NCBI GenBank assembly: GCA_963773635.1 | Contig: CAVZBW010000005.1 | Coordinates: 2,356,001-2,420,000, forward strand | Source of the DNA: CAVZBW01 sp963773635 | GTDB taxonomy: Bacteria > Actinomycetota > Acidimicrobiia > Acidimicrobiales > RAAP-2 | Direction of reading: 5' to 3' | Length of the DNA stretch: 64,000 bases | Part shown: positions 36,567 through 45,811 of the stretch, one piece after another | Position numbering within the stretch: position 1 is the stretch's first letter | Layout of the letters: each line of letters starts with the position of its first letter | The notes under the pieces: model-generated | Databases searched by the model: none | What the model saw: only the letters and a program-made list of their open reading frames with translations | Told to the model about the DNA's origin: nothing | Position numbers and translations under genes: made by a program

Positions 36567-38066
36567 ATGTGGGTACGAAGACGCCGTCAGCCGCGGCCGA
36601 CAGTTGTCGAGGGAGCCGTCTCCGACGACGGGCCGACCCGCGTGGTCCTCGGGACGGCCAAGGCTCCCCCTCGGCGGTACATCTCCTGGACGGTGTTGGC
36701 GATGATGACGGTGGGATCCGTCGGCTATCTCGGGTCTGCACCGGCCACGTCGGTCTTCGGTCTCGCCTCGGTGTTCCTGTACGTCCTCCCTGCCTTCGTG
36801 TTCCTGGTGCCCGTCTCCTTGGTCGCCGCCGAGTTGGCGTCCGGCTGGCAGGGTGGCGTCTACAACTGGGTGCGAGAAGGTGTGTCTGCCCCGATGGGGC
36901 TCCTGGCCGTCTGGTGCGAGTTTGCCCAGACGATCTTCTATTACCCCGCCCTGCTCGCCTACGTCGCCGGGACGCTCGCCTACGTCATCGATCCGAGCCT
37001 GGCCGCCAATGGCGTGTACAACGCCGTCGTCATCATCGTTCTGTTCTGGGGTGGCGTGTTCATCTCCTCGCGGGGAGTTGGACTCGTGGCAAAGCTCTCC
37101 TCGAGTGGAACGCTGATCGGGACCCTGGTCCCGGGGGCAATCCTCGTCGCTCTCGGCATCGCCTACCTGCTGCAGGGAAACCACTCGGCTGCCCCGATGA
37201 ACACGCACCATCTCCTGCCGGCGTGGACGGGCATCGCCAGTGTCGTCCTGGTCGTCAACAGCTTCTTCACCTATGCCGGTATCGAGGTGAATGCCGTGCA
37301 TGTTGACGACCTCCGGAACCCTGGCCGGGAATTCCCAAGGTCCATCTTCCTCGCCATGGCACTCGTCCTCGGCATCTTCATCCTCCCCACGCTGGCGATC
37401 GCTTGGGTGGTCCCCGAGAAGAAGATCAGCTTCACGACCGGTGTCATGCAAGCCTTCAAGAGTCTCTTTGCGCACTTCGGGATCAAGTTCACTGTGCCGC
37501 TGGTCGCGATCGCTCTTGCGATCGGGGCCCTTGCAGGAATGATGGCCTGGCTTGACGGTCCCTCCGAGGGGCTGCTCAGGATCGGGCGCGAGCAGGGTTT
37601 TCTCCCTCCCTTCTTTCAGAAGGTGAACCGCAGGGGCATCGAGATACGCATCCTGACGGGACAGGCGATCGTGATCACCGTCATCGCCCTGCTCTACGCA
37701 TTCATACCCGACGTTTCGCGTGACTACTGGATTTTCGCCGTGATGGCCACGCAGGTCTATCTCATCATGTACGTGCTGATGTTCATCGCAGCGGTCAGGT
37801 TGCGCCGGAAGCAGCCGGACCACGCCCGCGGGTACCGTGCACCGGCGCTCGGTCTCCTGTGTCTCGTCGGTGCCGTGTCGTCGGTGGCCGCTCTGGTCAT
37901 CGGCCTCATCGCCCCGTCGCAGTTCGGCCACTCGAACCGGCTGATCTACGCCCTCCTCATCCTGGGAGGGATATTCGTGATCGGGATCGTTCCGCCGCTA
38001 CTCATGGATCGGCTTCGCAAGCCGGCGTGGAAGGTCGCCGGCAGCGCGCCGACCCCCGAGCTCTGA
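36567..38066 (+). CDS. APC-superfamily amino-acid permease/antiporter (GadC-like)
   Basis: A 499-residue transporter with about twelve membrane helices. The APC signature helix 1 region is MMTVGSVGYLGSAPATSVFG. SFFTYAGIEVNAVHVDDLRN and PGREFPRSIFLAMAL match the glutamate/GABA-antiporter-like branch. The start is ATG 36567; an in-frame GTG 17 codons later (36618) would also leave a normal cytoplasmic N-terminus. About 245 bp upstream has no gene. The substrate is inferred only as an amino acid or amine. Confidence 0.88.
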   Translation: MWVRRRRQPRPTVVEGAVSDDGPTRVVLGTAKAPPRRYISWTVLAMMTVGSVGYLGSAPATSVFGLASVFLYVLPAFVFLVPVSLVAAELASGWQGGVYNWVREGVSAPMGLLAVWCEFAQTIFYYPALLAYVAGTLAYVIDPSLAANGVYNAVVIIVLFWGGVFISSRGVGLVAKLSSSGTLIGTLVPGAILVALGIAYLLQGNHSAAPMNTHHLLPAWTGIASVVLVVNSFFTYAGIEVNAVHVDDLRNPGREFPRSIFLAMALVLGIFILPTLAIAWVVPEKKISFTTGVMQAFKSLFAHFGIKFTVPLVAIALAIGALAGMMAWLDGPSEGLLRIGREQGFLPPFFQKVNRRGIEIRILTGQAIVITVIALLYAFIPDVSRDYWIFAVMATQVYLIMYVLMFIAAVRLRRKQPDHARGYRAPALGLLCLVGAVSSVAALVIGLIAPSQFGHSNRLIYALLILGGIFVIGIVPPLLMDRLRKPAWKVAGSAPTPEL

Positions 38067-38554
38067 CCTCCGCGCTCACCTTGGGAGGTAGCCCAATAAC
38101 ACGCCCCCTCGAGGGCTCGACCAGCGCCTGAGGTCCGACCGAGGCGGCGGAGCTCTGGGACCTCGAGGTCCAGTTCGCGGAGCCACGAGACCGGCCTCTG
38201 ACCGGGCCGGACCCGCTCGTTCTTCTGGACGCCGTGCCCGAGACATCCCTCCGAGCGCGCTCAGCTGCGATGACAGCGGAGGGCAAGCCGCCGGCCGGGG
38301 TTGGGTGTCACGCCTCTCTCCCGTCGTGAAGCTCGCCTCTCCGACGAGCTGTTCGCGTCACCGGATGCCACGGAGGGGATGGCCGCCTTCGTCCAGAAGC
38401 GGGCGCCATCCTGGGTGGTCGAGTGTTGACGCACTCGGCTCGGGCGCTTCAAGACCGCGAGGTAATACATTGGATGCCGGGAGCATCCGGGGGGTGTGAT
38501 GGCCCAGTTGACAACCACGACGTTGGCCGTCTCGTCGATGGGCACGGTGCGGCC
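38067..38554 (+). pseudogene. Intergenic region holding an enoyl-CoA hydratase C-terminal remnant (38308-38429)
   Basis: Between two transporters. At 38308-38429 the plus strand reads SRREARLSDELFASPDATEG then MAAFVQKRAPSWVVEC and a stop. That is the standard C-terminus of crotonase-family hydratases (DELF...EGMAAFxxKRxP). No catalytic core precedes it, so only the tail survives. The upstream 38130-38300 segment has G/C-rich third positions but no recognisable family. The rest is presumably the promoter of the MFS gene. Confidence 0.5.
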
Positions 38555-40465
38555 GTGACGACAGAGGCGCAGCCGACGGGCCGGCCTTCGGGCACGGTGT
38601 CGCAGCTCCACGGCGGGCGCCCGCGGCGGGGGTTCTGGACATGGATCGGGCACCGCGAGCTGCCCACCTACCCGAAGCCGGCGGCGCGGTACTTCTACCT
38701 GGTGGTGGTGATCGTGGCGTCGATCACCCTCTGGTACCAGTACTTCATCCCGCCCAGCGTGGGGCCGATCCTCATCGTGAAGTTCCACATGTCGTTCCGG
38801 TTCTTCATCTTGACGATCATCTTGTCCAACCTCGCCGGCATGGTCGCTGCCGTGGCCGGCCAGATCACCGACCGTGTCGGGCGCTGCTGGGTGGTGATCG
38901 GCGGCCTCGGGATCGTGGCGCTCATCCAGCTGTTCGCCCTCCCCCACGCCGCCAACAAGGCCGAGTTCACCGTCGCGATCGTCGCCGTGGGCCTGTTCGA
39001 GGGGATCATCCTGGTGGCGACCCCCGCGCTGGTACGCGACTTCACCCCCCAGCTCGGGCGGGCCTCGGCGATGGGTTTCTGGACCTTGGGCCCGGTGGCG
39101 GGGCTGCTCGTGGCAACCGAGCTCGCCGCGCACACCCTGGGCGCTACCTCGGGGGACTGGCAACGGATGTTCATCATCTCCGGCGTGGTGGGTCTCGTCG
39201 TCTTCGGGTTCGCACTGCTGTTCCTGCGCGAGCTGTCGCCCCAGATCCGCAACCAGGTCATGACCACCGAGCGGGACCGGGTGCTCGTCCAGCTGAGAGC
39301 CAGGGGCATCGACGTCGCCTCGGCGCTGAAGAACCCCTGGCGCCAGATGTTGCGCTTCGACATCGTCATCTCCGCCGTGGCCATAGCCGTGATGCTCGTC
39401 CTCTTCTACACGGCTGCGGGCACGTTCCCGAGTGCGTTCTTCCCGACCGTGTTCGAGAAGGCGACGAACTACTCGTCCCTTCCTCAGGCCAATGCCCTTG
39501 CGGCCTGGGTGTGGGCGACGGACTGTGTCGCCCTCGTCGTCTTCGGCATCCTGAGCGACCGGCTCCGGGTGCGAAAACCCTTCATGCTGGCTGGCGCGCT
39601 CGGCATGCTGGCGTTCATCCCCATCTTGATCTCACACGTTGGCCACGTGACGTCCAGCTACTACACCGTCGTGTGGGTCGTGTCGGTGCTCTTCGCTTTC
39701 CAGGCGATGGCCTACTCGCCGTGGATGGCGAGCTTCACCGAGACCGCCGAGGCCCACAACCCGGCGCTGACCGCCACGGCACTGTCCATCTGGGGTGGTC
39801 TCGTTCGCCTGGTCACTGCGATCACCTACATCTTCATCCCGTTCGTGATCACCTCCGCAGGGCTCGCTGCCAACAACGCCTACCGTCCCATGGATCAGAG
39901 GAGTGTCGTTGCCATCGACGACATCGTGGCGGGGAGGACGCCCAATGCCGCCGACGTCACCTCGATGGGCCCGCCCACCCAGATCGCCAACATCTCGCCG
40001 CCGGCAGCCACCATCCAGGCGACGTACCCGACCCAAGTCGCCATCGTCGAGTCCGATCCCACCGCGTTCGCCGAGGCGACGAAGTACCCCGGGACCACCA
40101 TCCTCACCCAGAACCCGAAGCTGTTCGTCCGAATCTCGCACGATGCGGCGAAGGTCGTGGGCCCTGCCCATGCGACGTCCGAGCTCACGCAGATCCAGAA
40201 GATCTCCCCCCAACTACAGTTCCTCAACAGGTGGGAGCCGGAGCTCAAGCAGCTCCAGATCGTGCGTTCGACGGCGCCGTCCGAATGGCAGCACTGGCTG
40301 TGGGTGTGCTTCGGGTGCACCGCCTTCTTCGTCCCGGCGATCTTCGTGATGAGGGGCCGCTGGAGCCCGCGCCGGGCACGGCAGGACGAGCGCGACCACG
40401 AGCAGTTCGTGCAAGAGGAGCTCGCCAGGCTCCGCGAGGCATCGGAGGAATCAGCGGCATCGTGA
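38555..40465 (+). CDS. MFS transporter with a large extracytoplasmic insertion before the last helix
   Basis: Major facilitator of about 636 residues. Helices begin at YFYLVVVIVASITLWYQYFI; the helix 2-3 loop has GQITDRVGRCWVVIGG and the second-half loop FGILSDRLRVRKPFM, the MFS A-type motifs. Between about residues 483 and 607, after VITSAGLAANNAYRPMDQ, a segment of roughly 120 residues has no membrane helix; the final helix WLWVCFGCTAFFVPAIFV follows. GTG 38555 is chosen; an in-frame GTG at 38423 would add 44 unlike residues. The substrate is unknown. Confidence 0.85.
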   Translation: MTTEAQPTGRPSGTVSQLHGGRPRRGFWTWIGHRELPTYPKPAARYFYLVVVIVASITLWYQYFIPPSVGPILIVKFHMSFRFFILTIILSNLAGMVAAVAGQITDRVGRCWVVIGGLGIVALIQLFALPHAANKAEFTVAIVAVGLFEGIILVATPALVRDFTPQLGRASAMGFWTLGPVAGLLVATELAAHTLGATSGDWQRMFIISGVVGLVVFGFALLFLRELSPQIRNQVMTTERDRVLVQLRARGIDVASALKNPWRQMLRFDIVISAVAIAVMLVLFYTAAGTFPSAFFPTVFEKATNYSSLPQANALAAWVWATDCVALVVFGILSDRLRVRKPFMLAGALGMLAFIPILISHVGHVTSSYYTVVWVVSVLFAFQAMAYSPWMASFTETAEAHNPALTATALSIWGGLVRLVTAITYIFIPFVITSAGLAANNAYRPMDQRSVVAIDDIVAGRTPNAADVTSMGPPTQIANISPPAATIQATYPTQVAIVESDPTAFAEATKYPGTTILTQNPKLFVRISHDAAKVVGPAHATSELTQIQKISPQLQFLNRWEPELKQLQIVRSTAPSEWQHWLWVCFGCTAFFVPAIFVMRGRWSPRRARQDERDHEQFVQEELARLREASEESAAS

Positions 40466-40710
40466 GCAGGAGCACTGAAACTCGCCGCCGAGGCGGCCAC
40501 GCTCGTGCCCGCCGACCAGGAGGTCTTCCACGATCCTGCGAGTGCGTCGGCCCGCCCGACTGGACGTGCTCGACGCTAGAGGACCGACCGCAACTTGCCG
40601 ATCCCGGGCGAGGTCCGGGTATCCCCAAACGATGCTCCTATGGACTGTCAAGGGGTGACGCCGAAACCGCCGATCTCTACGCACGCTATTCTCCCGACAA
40701 CCCCGACTGA

Positions 40711-40857
40711 GACCATCCGCCACTCGAGGCGGACCTAAGAGCGTGGACCGCCACCTGGAACGAGAATCCCCGACCGTTCGTGTGGCGAAAGACGGCGGAC
40801 GAGATCCTGGAGTCTCTGGCCGGATACTGCCAGCGGATCTCTGAATCAGGTCACTAG
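40711..40857 (+). mobile_element. IS630-family transposase, C-terminal remnant
   Basis: After a TGA at 40708 the plus strand reads LEADLRAWTATWNENPRPFV then WRKTADEILESLAGYCQRIS and ends ESGH stop. This is the characteristic C-terminus of IS630/Tc1-mariner-type transposases. The DDE core is absent and no inverted repeats are obvious. It lies in the 590-bp gap between the MFS and serine-hydrolase genes; the rest of that gap shows nothing recognisable. Confidence 0.7.
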
Positions 40858-41059
40858 TCGATCGTGGTAGCGGTGTCGACTCGATGTTCCACAAGTTCCA
40901 GCAATGATTTTGAACCGCTGAGGCGCCCCCAAGGCCAGCTGCACTTCTTAGCCTTCCATCAAAAAACTGAAATTGTCGTGGTCGCCCGGATGTGACCGTT
41001 TGCGCCGAACCCGGTTGGGACACCTGAGCTGAACCGTGACTCTACGAAACATGGACTGG

Positions 41060-42304
41060 CTACGACGCAGCCGGACCGGTAAGTCGTGGGAGCGTGCGAA
41101 CCCTGGACCGGTGGTGGAGGATGTCGGCCACCGCGTTGGTCAGGTTGATGATGCGGAGGTCGCCGATGGGGGTCCCGCTTCCGCGATTGCACACCATGGC
41201 CAGAGCCGCATCATGGGCGGGGTCGGCCCAAGCGCCGGAGCCGCCGAATCCGAAATGTCCGAACGCGCCCGGCAGCCCCCCCTTCGTGCCAACCAGGCGG
41301 TGATACCCCAGTCGCCATTGCATCCGCACCATGATCACACGGTCCCGCTGGTCGTTCTGGATCTCCGAAAGCCGTTCGACGGAGCGCTTCGAGAGGAGTC
41401 GCACGTTGCCGAGAGCGCCACCACCGGCCAGCATGGCGTATATGGCGCCCAGTGACACCGCGTCGAAGAATCCGTTGACGGCCGGCATGTTGCACTCGAG
41501 AATGTCGGGGCTGTAGATCACATCTTCCATGCTGCGAGCTGCGAACACCGTCGCGATCCGCCGGGGGTTGATGGGCGAGCCGACCGCGGACAACAGGTAG
41601 GAGAACGGAACACCGGCGACACTGAGAACCTGCCGCAGCGGACCGGGAAGATGCACGGCCATCGGCTGCAGGGGCGCCACCCGCTCACGATCCTCGGGCG
41701 GGCATCCGATGTGCAGGCCGTCGACCATCAGCGGTCCAGCCAGTTCTTCCTCCACGAACTGGTCGATCGGCTTTCCTGAGACCCGCCGCACGATCTCACC
41801 AACCAGCCAGCCGAACGTGAGACCGTGGTAGCCGACCGAGGTTCCCGGCCGGTACGCGGGCGCCGAGCGGGCCAGCGCGTCGACCATGTACTCCCAGTCG
41901 AGGGACCGTGTCGAGCGGTCCACGAGGGTGGCAAAGCGGTGTAATCCGGCCGAGTGGCTCAGCACGTGGCGAACCGTGAGCTCTTCCTTGCCGTTCTGGG
42001 CGAACTCCGGCCAGTAGGTGGCTACCGGGGCGTCGTAGTCGACGAGGCCGCGATCGGCCAGGAGATGGAGGGCAGTGGCGGCGACCCCCTTGGTCGTGCT
42101 GAAACACATGGCCAGGGTGTCCCGGGTCCACGGGGCGCCCTGGTCGGTTCGCTTCCCACCCCGGAGGTCGACGACCAGCTCGCCCCTGTGGTACACGGCC
42201 ACTGCGGCGCCCCCGCCGGTGTGTTCGATCTGGTGGAGGAACACCCGGGCCACATCCGAGAACTCGGGGTGCACATAGCCGTCGATCACCCCGCTCTGGC
42301 TCAC
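41060..42304 (-). CDS. Serine hydrolase of the beta-lactamase/EstB family (second copy)
   Basis: A 414-residue paralogue of the 33414 gene: STTKGVAATALHLLADRG carries the SxxK nucleophile, SVGYHGLTFGWLVGEIV the Tyr, and FGHFGFGGSGAWADPAHDAA the late motif. ATG 42304 (MSQSGVIDGYVHPEFSDVAR) fits the family N-terminus. Roughly 190 bp upstream carry no gene and lead into an IS481 remnant. The two copies are similar in motifs but clearly diverged, so they are not a recent duplication. Confidence 0.9.
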   Translation of the reverse strand: MSQSGVIDGYVHPEFSDVARVFLHQIEHTGGGAAVAVYHRGELVVDLRGGKRTDQGAPWTRDTLAMCFSTTKGVAATALHLLADRGLVDYDAPVATYWPEFAQNGKEELTVRHVLSHSAGLHRFATLVDRSTRSLDWEYMVDALARSAPAYRPGTSVGYHGLTFGWLVGEIVRRVSGKPIDQFVEEELAGPLMVDGLHIGCPPEDRERVAPLQPMAVHLPGPLRQVLSVAGVPFSYLLSAVGSPINPRRIATVFAARSMEDVIYSPDILECNMPAVNGFFDAVSLGAIYAMLAGGGALGNVRLLSKRSVERLSEIQNDQRDRVIMVRMQWRLGYHRLVGTKGGLPGAFGHFGFGGSGAWADPAHDAALAMVCNRGSGTPIGDLRIINLTNAVADILHHRSRVRTLPRLTGPAAS

Positions 42305-42490
42305 GATTCCTCGCCCTCTGAACAGCCCAATCCCTAGCCACTATTCGCAGGTGACACTATCGGCGGCGGCGGCGGCGGTCCGGTAGCAACTCCCTCAGAT
42401 TTGTGAGGACCCGGTACCCGAGCGACGCAGTGTCCCCCGGTTGCTCGGCGAAAGGGAGTCGTAGGTTCTAGGTGTACTCGGTCATCACGT

Positions 42491-42619
42491 TCATGACAGG
42501 CGGCTGATCGGCGGCCGGCCTCCAAGAGCGCTGTGGGGGCGCTCGGTGTTGTAGCGCCGGAGCCATACTTGCAGGGCCCTGCGTCGCTGTGCGTTGGTCC
42601 GATACACGCGTTTTGTCAT
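42491..42619 (-). mobile_element. IS481-like transposase, C-terminal remnant
   Basis: Forty-two codons from ATG 42619: MTKRVYRTNAQRRRALQVWL then RRYNTERPHSALGGRPPISR LS and stop. NTERPHSALGGRPP is the hallmark C-terminal segment of IS481/IS3-group DDE transposases. The catalytic domain is missing. It ends only 19 bp from the end of the acyltransferase gene, so an insertion or deletion edge lies here. Confidence 0.75.
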
Positions 42620-42638
42620 GCCTCGTTCCTCGTGGCTG

Positions 42639-43568
42639 CTAGTGGCCCGACCCCCCGAGTCCGTCGGACACGAGATGGGTGATGCCCCGCCAGACCGGGT
42701 GGGCCCGTTCGACGCGAAGGCGGTTGAGGGCCTCTTGCATGGCGCCCGTGACCTCGGCGCCGCAGCGTTCCACGACGTCACGGTCGGCGGCCGCATCTGG
42801 GCCGAGGTCACGCCATTCGATGGGAGGCAGGAACTCGACGGTGATCGAGCTGGGCAGCGGCGGCGGTGGATTGAAGGGGGTGGCCAGACCCAGCGGGCCC
42901 ACCATGACCGGGAAGACCTTGATCCGCAGCCCGCCGAGCCCGAGCAGCTTGGCGATCGCCTCCCCACGGGAGACCACGATCACGACGTCGTGGCTTCCGT
43001 GGGCGACGACCGGGACGACAGGGACGCCGGTCCGCAACGCCAGACGCACAAAGCCGGTCCGCCCGCCAAAGTCGATGGTGTTGCGATCCAGCCACGGACG
43101 GCAGGCCTCCCAGTCCCCACCCGGATAGTCGAGGACGAGCGCTCCCTCGGCTAGCGCGGCTTCGGCTTCCAGGTTGCCGGCAGGGATCGAACCCATGCGG
43201 CGGAGGAAGGGCCCCAGCAGCGGAACCGCAAGGAGGAGATCATAGGTGAGGGTGTAGGCCGGCCGTTCGAAGCCACGACGGTCCTCGATCGCCAGGCCGG
43301 TGATCAAGACCTCGGGCGTGTAGATCACGCCGTTGTGGTTGCCGACCACCAGCACCGGTCCATCGATCGGCAGGTGCTCGAGGCCCCGAACCTCCGGGGA
43401 GAAATAGCTGGCGTAGCGGTGGGCCGCTCGATTCTCGTGCTCGATGAGCCCCGGGTCGCGGCGAAACGGAGCGCTGCTTCGTTGGGACTCGATCCGGCGG
43501 GCGAGGGGGGCGAAGACCCACAACGGCCCGTGGCTCGATTGGCTGTCCTGGTTCAAGGGTAATTCCAT
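42639..43568 (-). CDS. 1-acylglycerol-3-phosphate acyltransferase-like (PlsC family) protein
   Basis: About 310 residues from ATG 43568 (MELPLNQDSQSSHGPLWVFA). The acyltransferase block I is VVGNHNGVIYTPEV, where the usual HxxxxD becomes His followed by a Glu further on. Block III-like MGSIPAGNLEAEAALAEGAL and VPVVPVVAHGSHD follow. These features place it in the lysophospholipid acyltransferase superfamily; with the altered block I the true acceptor is uncertain. An in-frame extension to 43655 lacks similarity. Confidence 0.8.
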   Translation of the reverse strand: MELPLNQDSQSSHGPLWVFAPLARRIESQRSSAPFRRDPGLIEHENRAAHRYASYFSPEVRGLEHLPIDGPVLVVGNHNGVIYTPEVLITGLAIEDRRGFERPAYTLTYDLLLAVPLLGPFLRRMGSIPAGNLEAEAALAEGALVLDYPGGDWEACRPWLDRNTIDFGGRTGFVRLALRTGVPVVPVVAHGSHDVVIVVSRGEAIAKLLGLGGLRIKVFPVMVGPLGLATPFNPPPPLPSSITVEFLPPIEWRDLGPDAAADRDVVERCGAEVTGAMQEALNRLRVERAHPVWRGITHLVSDGLGGSGH

Positions 43569-44090
43569 CGTCCTCGTACCCTGTGGCCATTGGTGCTGTA
43601 TCTCCTTTGTCGCGCTGAAGATCGAGGACGTCCAGGGCCGTTCGTCCCTGGTCAATGGTGCAGCTCAGGGTGCGGCCGCCCGAGTGCCCGGGCGGCCTGG
43701 ATTCCACAAGGTCGACCTAGGATTCCCCCGCCATAGACCTCGGCGGCCTCAGTCTTCACCCAGCCGTTGCTCCGGGTTCCAGAACACTTCATCGCTCGCT
43801 CAAACGTCAGCCTGCCCTGACTTGCTGTGTCGATAGCCGACCTCGTCTGTTCTCGTCTGGAAAGGCCATCCGAATTGGCGCAGCGACAAAGCGGTTTCGT
43901 CCGGGTGCCGGTGCCCCGAAACCCGAGGATCGCAGCTCGCATGCATCGCCACAGGGTGCACCTGCCACAGCCTCCGGATGGTCCGAACACCTGGGTGGGG
44001 TCGCCCCGATGCGTCGGCGGTGGCGACCCGAGCCGCCCGCTCCCCGGCGAGGCGTCTTCGGCCCTCCTCGGTGTCCACGTTGCCAGGGTG
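43569..44090 (-). pseudogene. Non-coding stretch with a possible PPOX-class protein N-terminal remnant
   Basis: At 44078-43989 on the minus strand, MDTEEGRRRLAGERAARVAT then ADASGRPHPG resembles the opening of F420-binding PPOX-class oxidoreductases. The similarity is then lost, both in that frame and in the neighbouring ones. The remainder of this 520-bp gap has no supported gene. The match is short and could be chance. Confidence 0.35.
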
Positions 44091-45389
44091 TCACCGGGTC
44101 TGTGGCTTCCACCCGTTGGTCGGATGGTTACCCCCGGGGCTGCAGACGTAGCCCGAGATGGGGGAGGGGCTGACCCTGACGATCTTGCCGTTCTTGAGCT
44201 GCGCGAGTAGCCAGCAGCTGGGCGGGATGTTCTTGGCCGGGTTTCCGGGCGCGATGAGGTTGTCGCCCGAGAAGCTCGTGATGTTGTTGAGCTGCGCGGT
44301 CAGGCTGGCCCGGGTCGGGTTGGGGCCGGCTGCCTTCAGGGCCTGAGCGAAGAGCTGCGCGGCCGTCCAGCCGTAGACCGCGGATACCGGCTCGGTGCTG
44401 GAGAACACCTTGGGATCGACCTTCAGAACCCACTTGTCGAAGGTGGCCACCGACGGCACGGCCGAGGCGTCCTCACCCTGGTAGAGCGAGTAAAGCTGGG
44501 CGAAGTACATACCCTGGGCCGCGGCACCGGCCAATTGGGGGAGGTTGGCGGCATAGGCCGCGATCTCCACGTTGATCACCTTCATGTTCTGCTGCTGGAG
44601 CACCTTGGCCAGGGTGGCCGCCTGCTCGGTCGGCAGCTGGGCCTCATAGAGCATCTGCACGCCCGCGAACTTCATCTTGATCACGTCGGGCAGGAAGTCG
44701 GTGGTCGTCGCGGAGATCCCGTGTTGGTACGCGATCGAATAGCCAAGCGACTTCAAGGTCGCGTCCACCGCGTTCTGGAGGTTGATTTCCGTTGGGGTGT
44801 CCGTGCCGTAGAGGATGCCGACGTGTTTGACGGCCTGTGGGAACTTCGATTTGAAGTACTTGAGCGCGCCGGTGGGCCAGGCGTTGACCACCGCCGGGCT
44901 CGGGCTGTAGACGTACTGGTTGTTGGCCAATGTGATGCTCAACGGGTAGGCGATGTCGGGCATTCGCGTGGCGTTGATCACCGGTACTTCTGCCTGGTCG
45001 AGCAGCGAGAATCCACCGACCAGGGCAAAGTCGTTCTTGGCCAAGTTCTCGGTCTCGCTGGCCACGGTCGCCGCGTCGAAGGCGCTGTCCTTGGCGTCCA
45101 GCACCAGCTTCCGGCCGTTCACTCCGCCCTGGGAGTTGATGTAGTCGATGTACGCCTGGGTCCCGTCCTCGGCGGACTTGAAGAGGCCGGGGAGGGGCGC
45201 CGAAAGGTCGTCGACCTGCCCCACCGTGACGGTCTTGGCGGTCACCCCCGGCGCGCTCGAAGCAGATGAGCTGGCGGTCAAGGACTTGGGCGAGGCGCCG
45301 GCGGGGCCGGGCACCCCCGCGGCCATCAGCATTGACGCACCACCGAGTCCCAGAGCGGTGATGCCCATAAACGCCTTCCTGCCCAACAT
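44091..45389 (-). CDS. ABC-transporter substrate-binding protein (type 1 periplasmic fold)
   Basis: A 432-residue exported protein. The signal peptide region is MGITALGLGGASMLMAAGVP ending near GPAGASPK. The mature part has VTVGQVDDLSAPLPGLFKSA, YIDYINSQGGVNGRKLVLDA and VKHVGILYGTDTPTEINLQN, typical of branched-chain amino-acid-like receptors. The C-terminus has two Cys (PSCWLL and GYVCSPGG) that could form a disulphide. As with the receptor at 24645, no permease or ATPase genes are adjacent. The operator found upstream of that receptor is not present here. Confidence 0.87.
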   Translation of the reverse strand: MLGRKAFMGITALGLGGASMLMAAGVPGPAGASPKSLTASSSASSAPGVTAKTVTVGQVDDLSAPLPGLFKSAEDGTQAYIDYINSQGGVNGRKLVLDAKDSAFDAATVASETENLAKNDFALVGGFSLLDQAEVPVINATRMPDIAYPLSITLANNQYVYSPSPAVVNAWPTGALKYFKSKFPQAVKHVGILYGTDTPTEINLQNAVDATLKSLGYSIAYQHGISATTTDFLPDVIKMKFAGVQMLYEAQLPTEQAATLAKVLQQQNMKVINVEIAAYAANLPQLAGAAAQGMYFAQLYSLYQGEDASAVPSVATFDKWVLKVDPKVFSSTEPVSAVYGWTAAQLFAQALKAAGPNPTRASLTAQLNNITSFSGDNLIAPGNPAKNIPPSCWLLAQLKNGKIVRVSPSPISGYVCSPGGNHPTNGWKPQTR

Positions 45390-45811
45390 CTTGGTCCCCC
45401 CTCGATTCGAGTGTTTCCCTGTCTTGATCTCGCCATTGCTCCTGGAAGCTGAGGGACGGGCCGACGCCCGCCGCTGGCAAAGGCTAAAACACGTTCCTCG
45501 ATTCGGTATCGCGTCGCCGCTGGAGCCGCTAACTCACACCAACGATCGCGGCTAAGGGCCAACGCAGTCCCCAGTCCACCGCGGCATAGTCGATCTTCCT
45601 CCTCCCATTAGTGCGCTACGACCCGAAGAGCTGGCCACGGCGCTTGCCGAGATCGACAGCTCCGCCCACCGACCATCCGGCGTCTGATACACGGTGGCTT
45701 CGCCACCGCCCCGGTGGTCATCCTCGGTGCCGTAAGTGCGGCAGTGCCCGTAAGGCTCCTGCCAGGCAAGGACCTTTGGCCCTGTCGGGCCCCGAACGTC
45801 ACAAAGAGACA
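45390..45811. other. Divergent intergenic region, no gene seen
   Basis: About 420 bp between the receptor gene and the universal stress protein gene. Frames on both strands lack similarity and ribosome sites. It must carry both promoters; no confident motif was identified. Confidence 0.5.
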
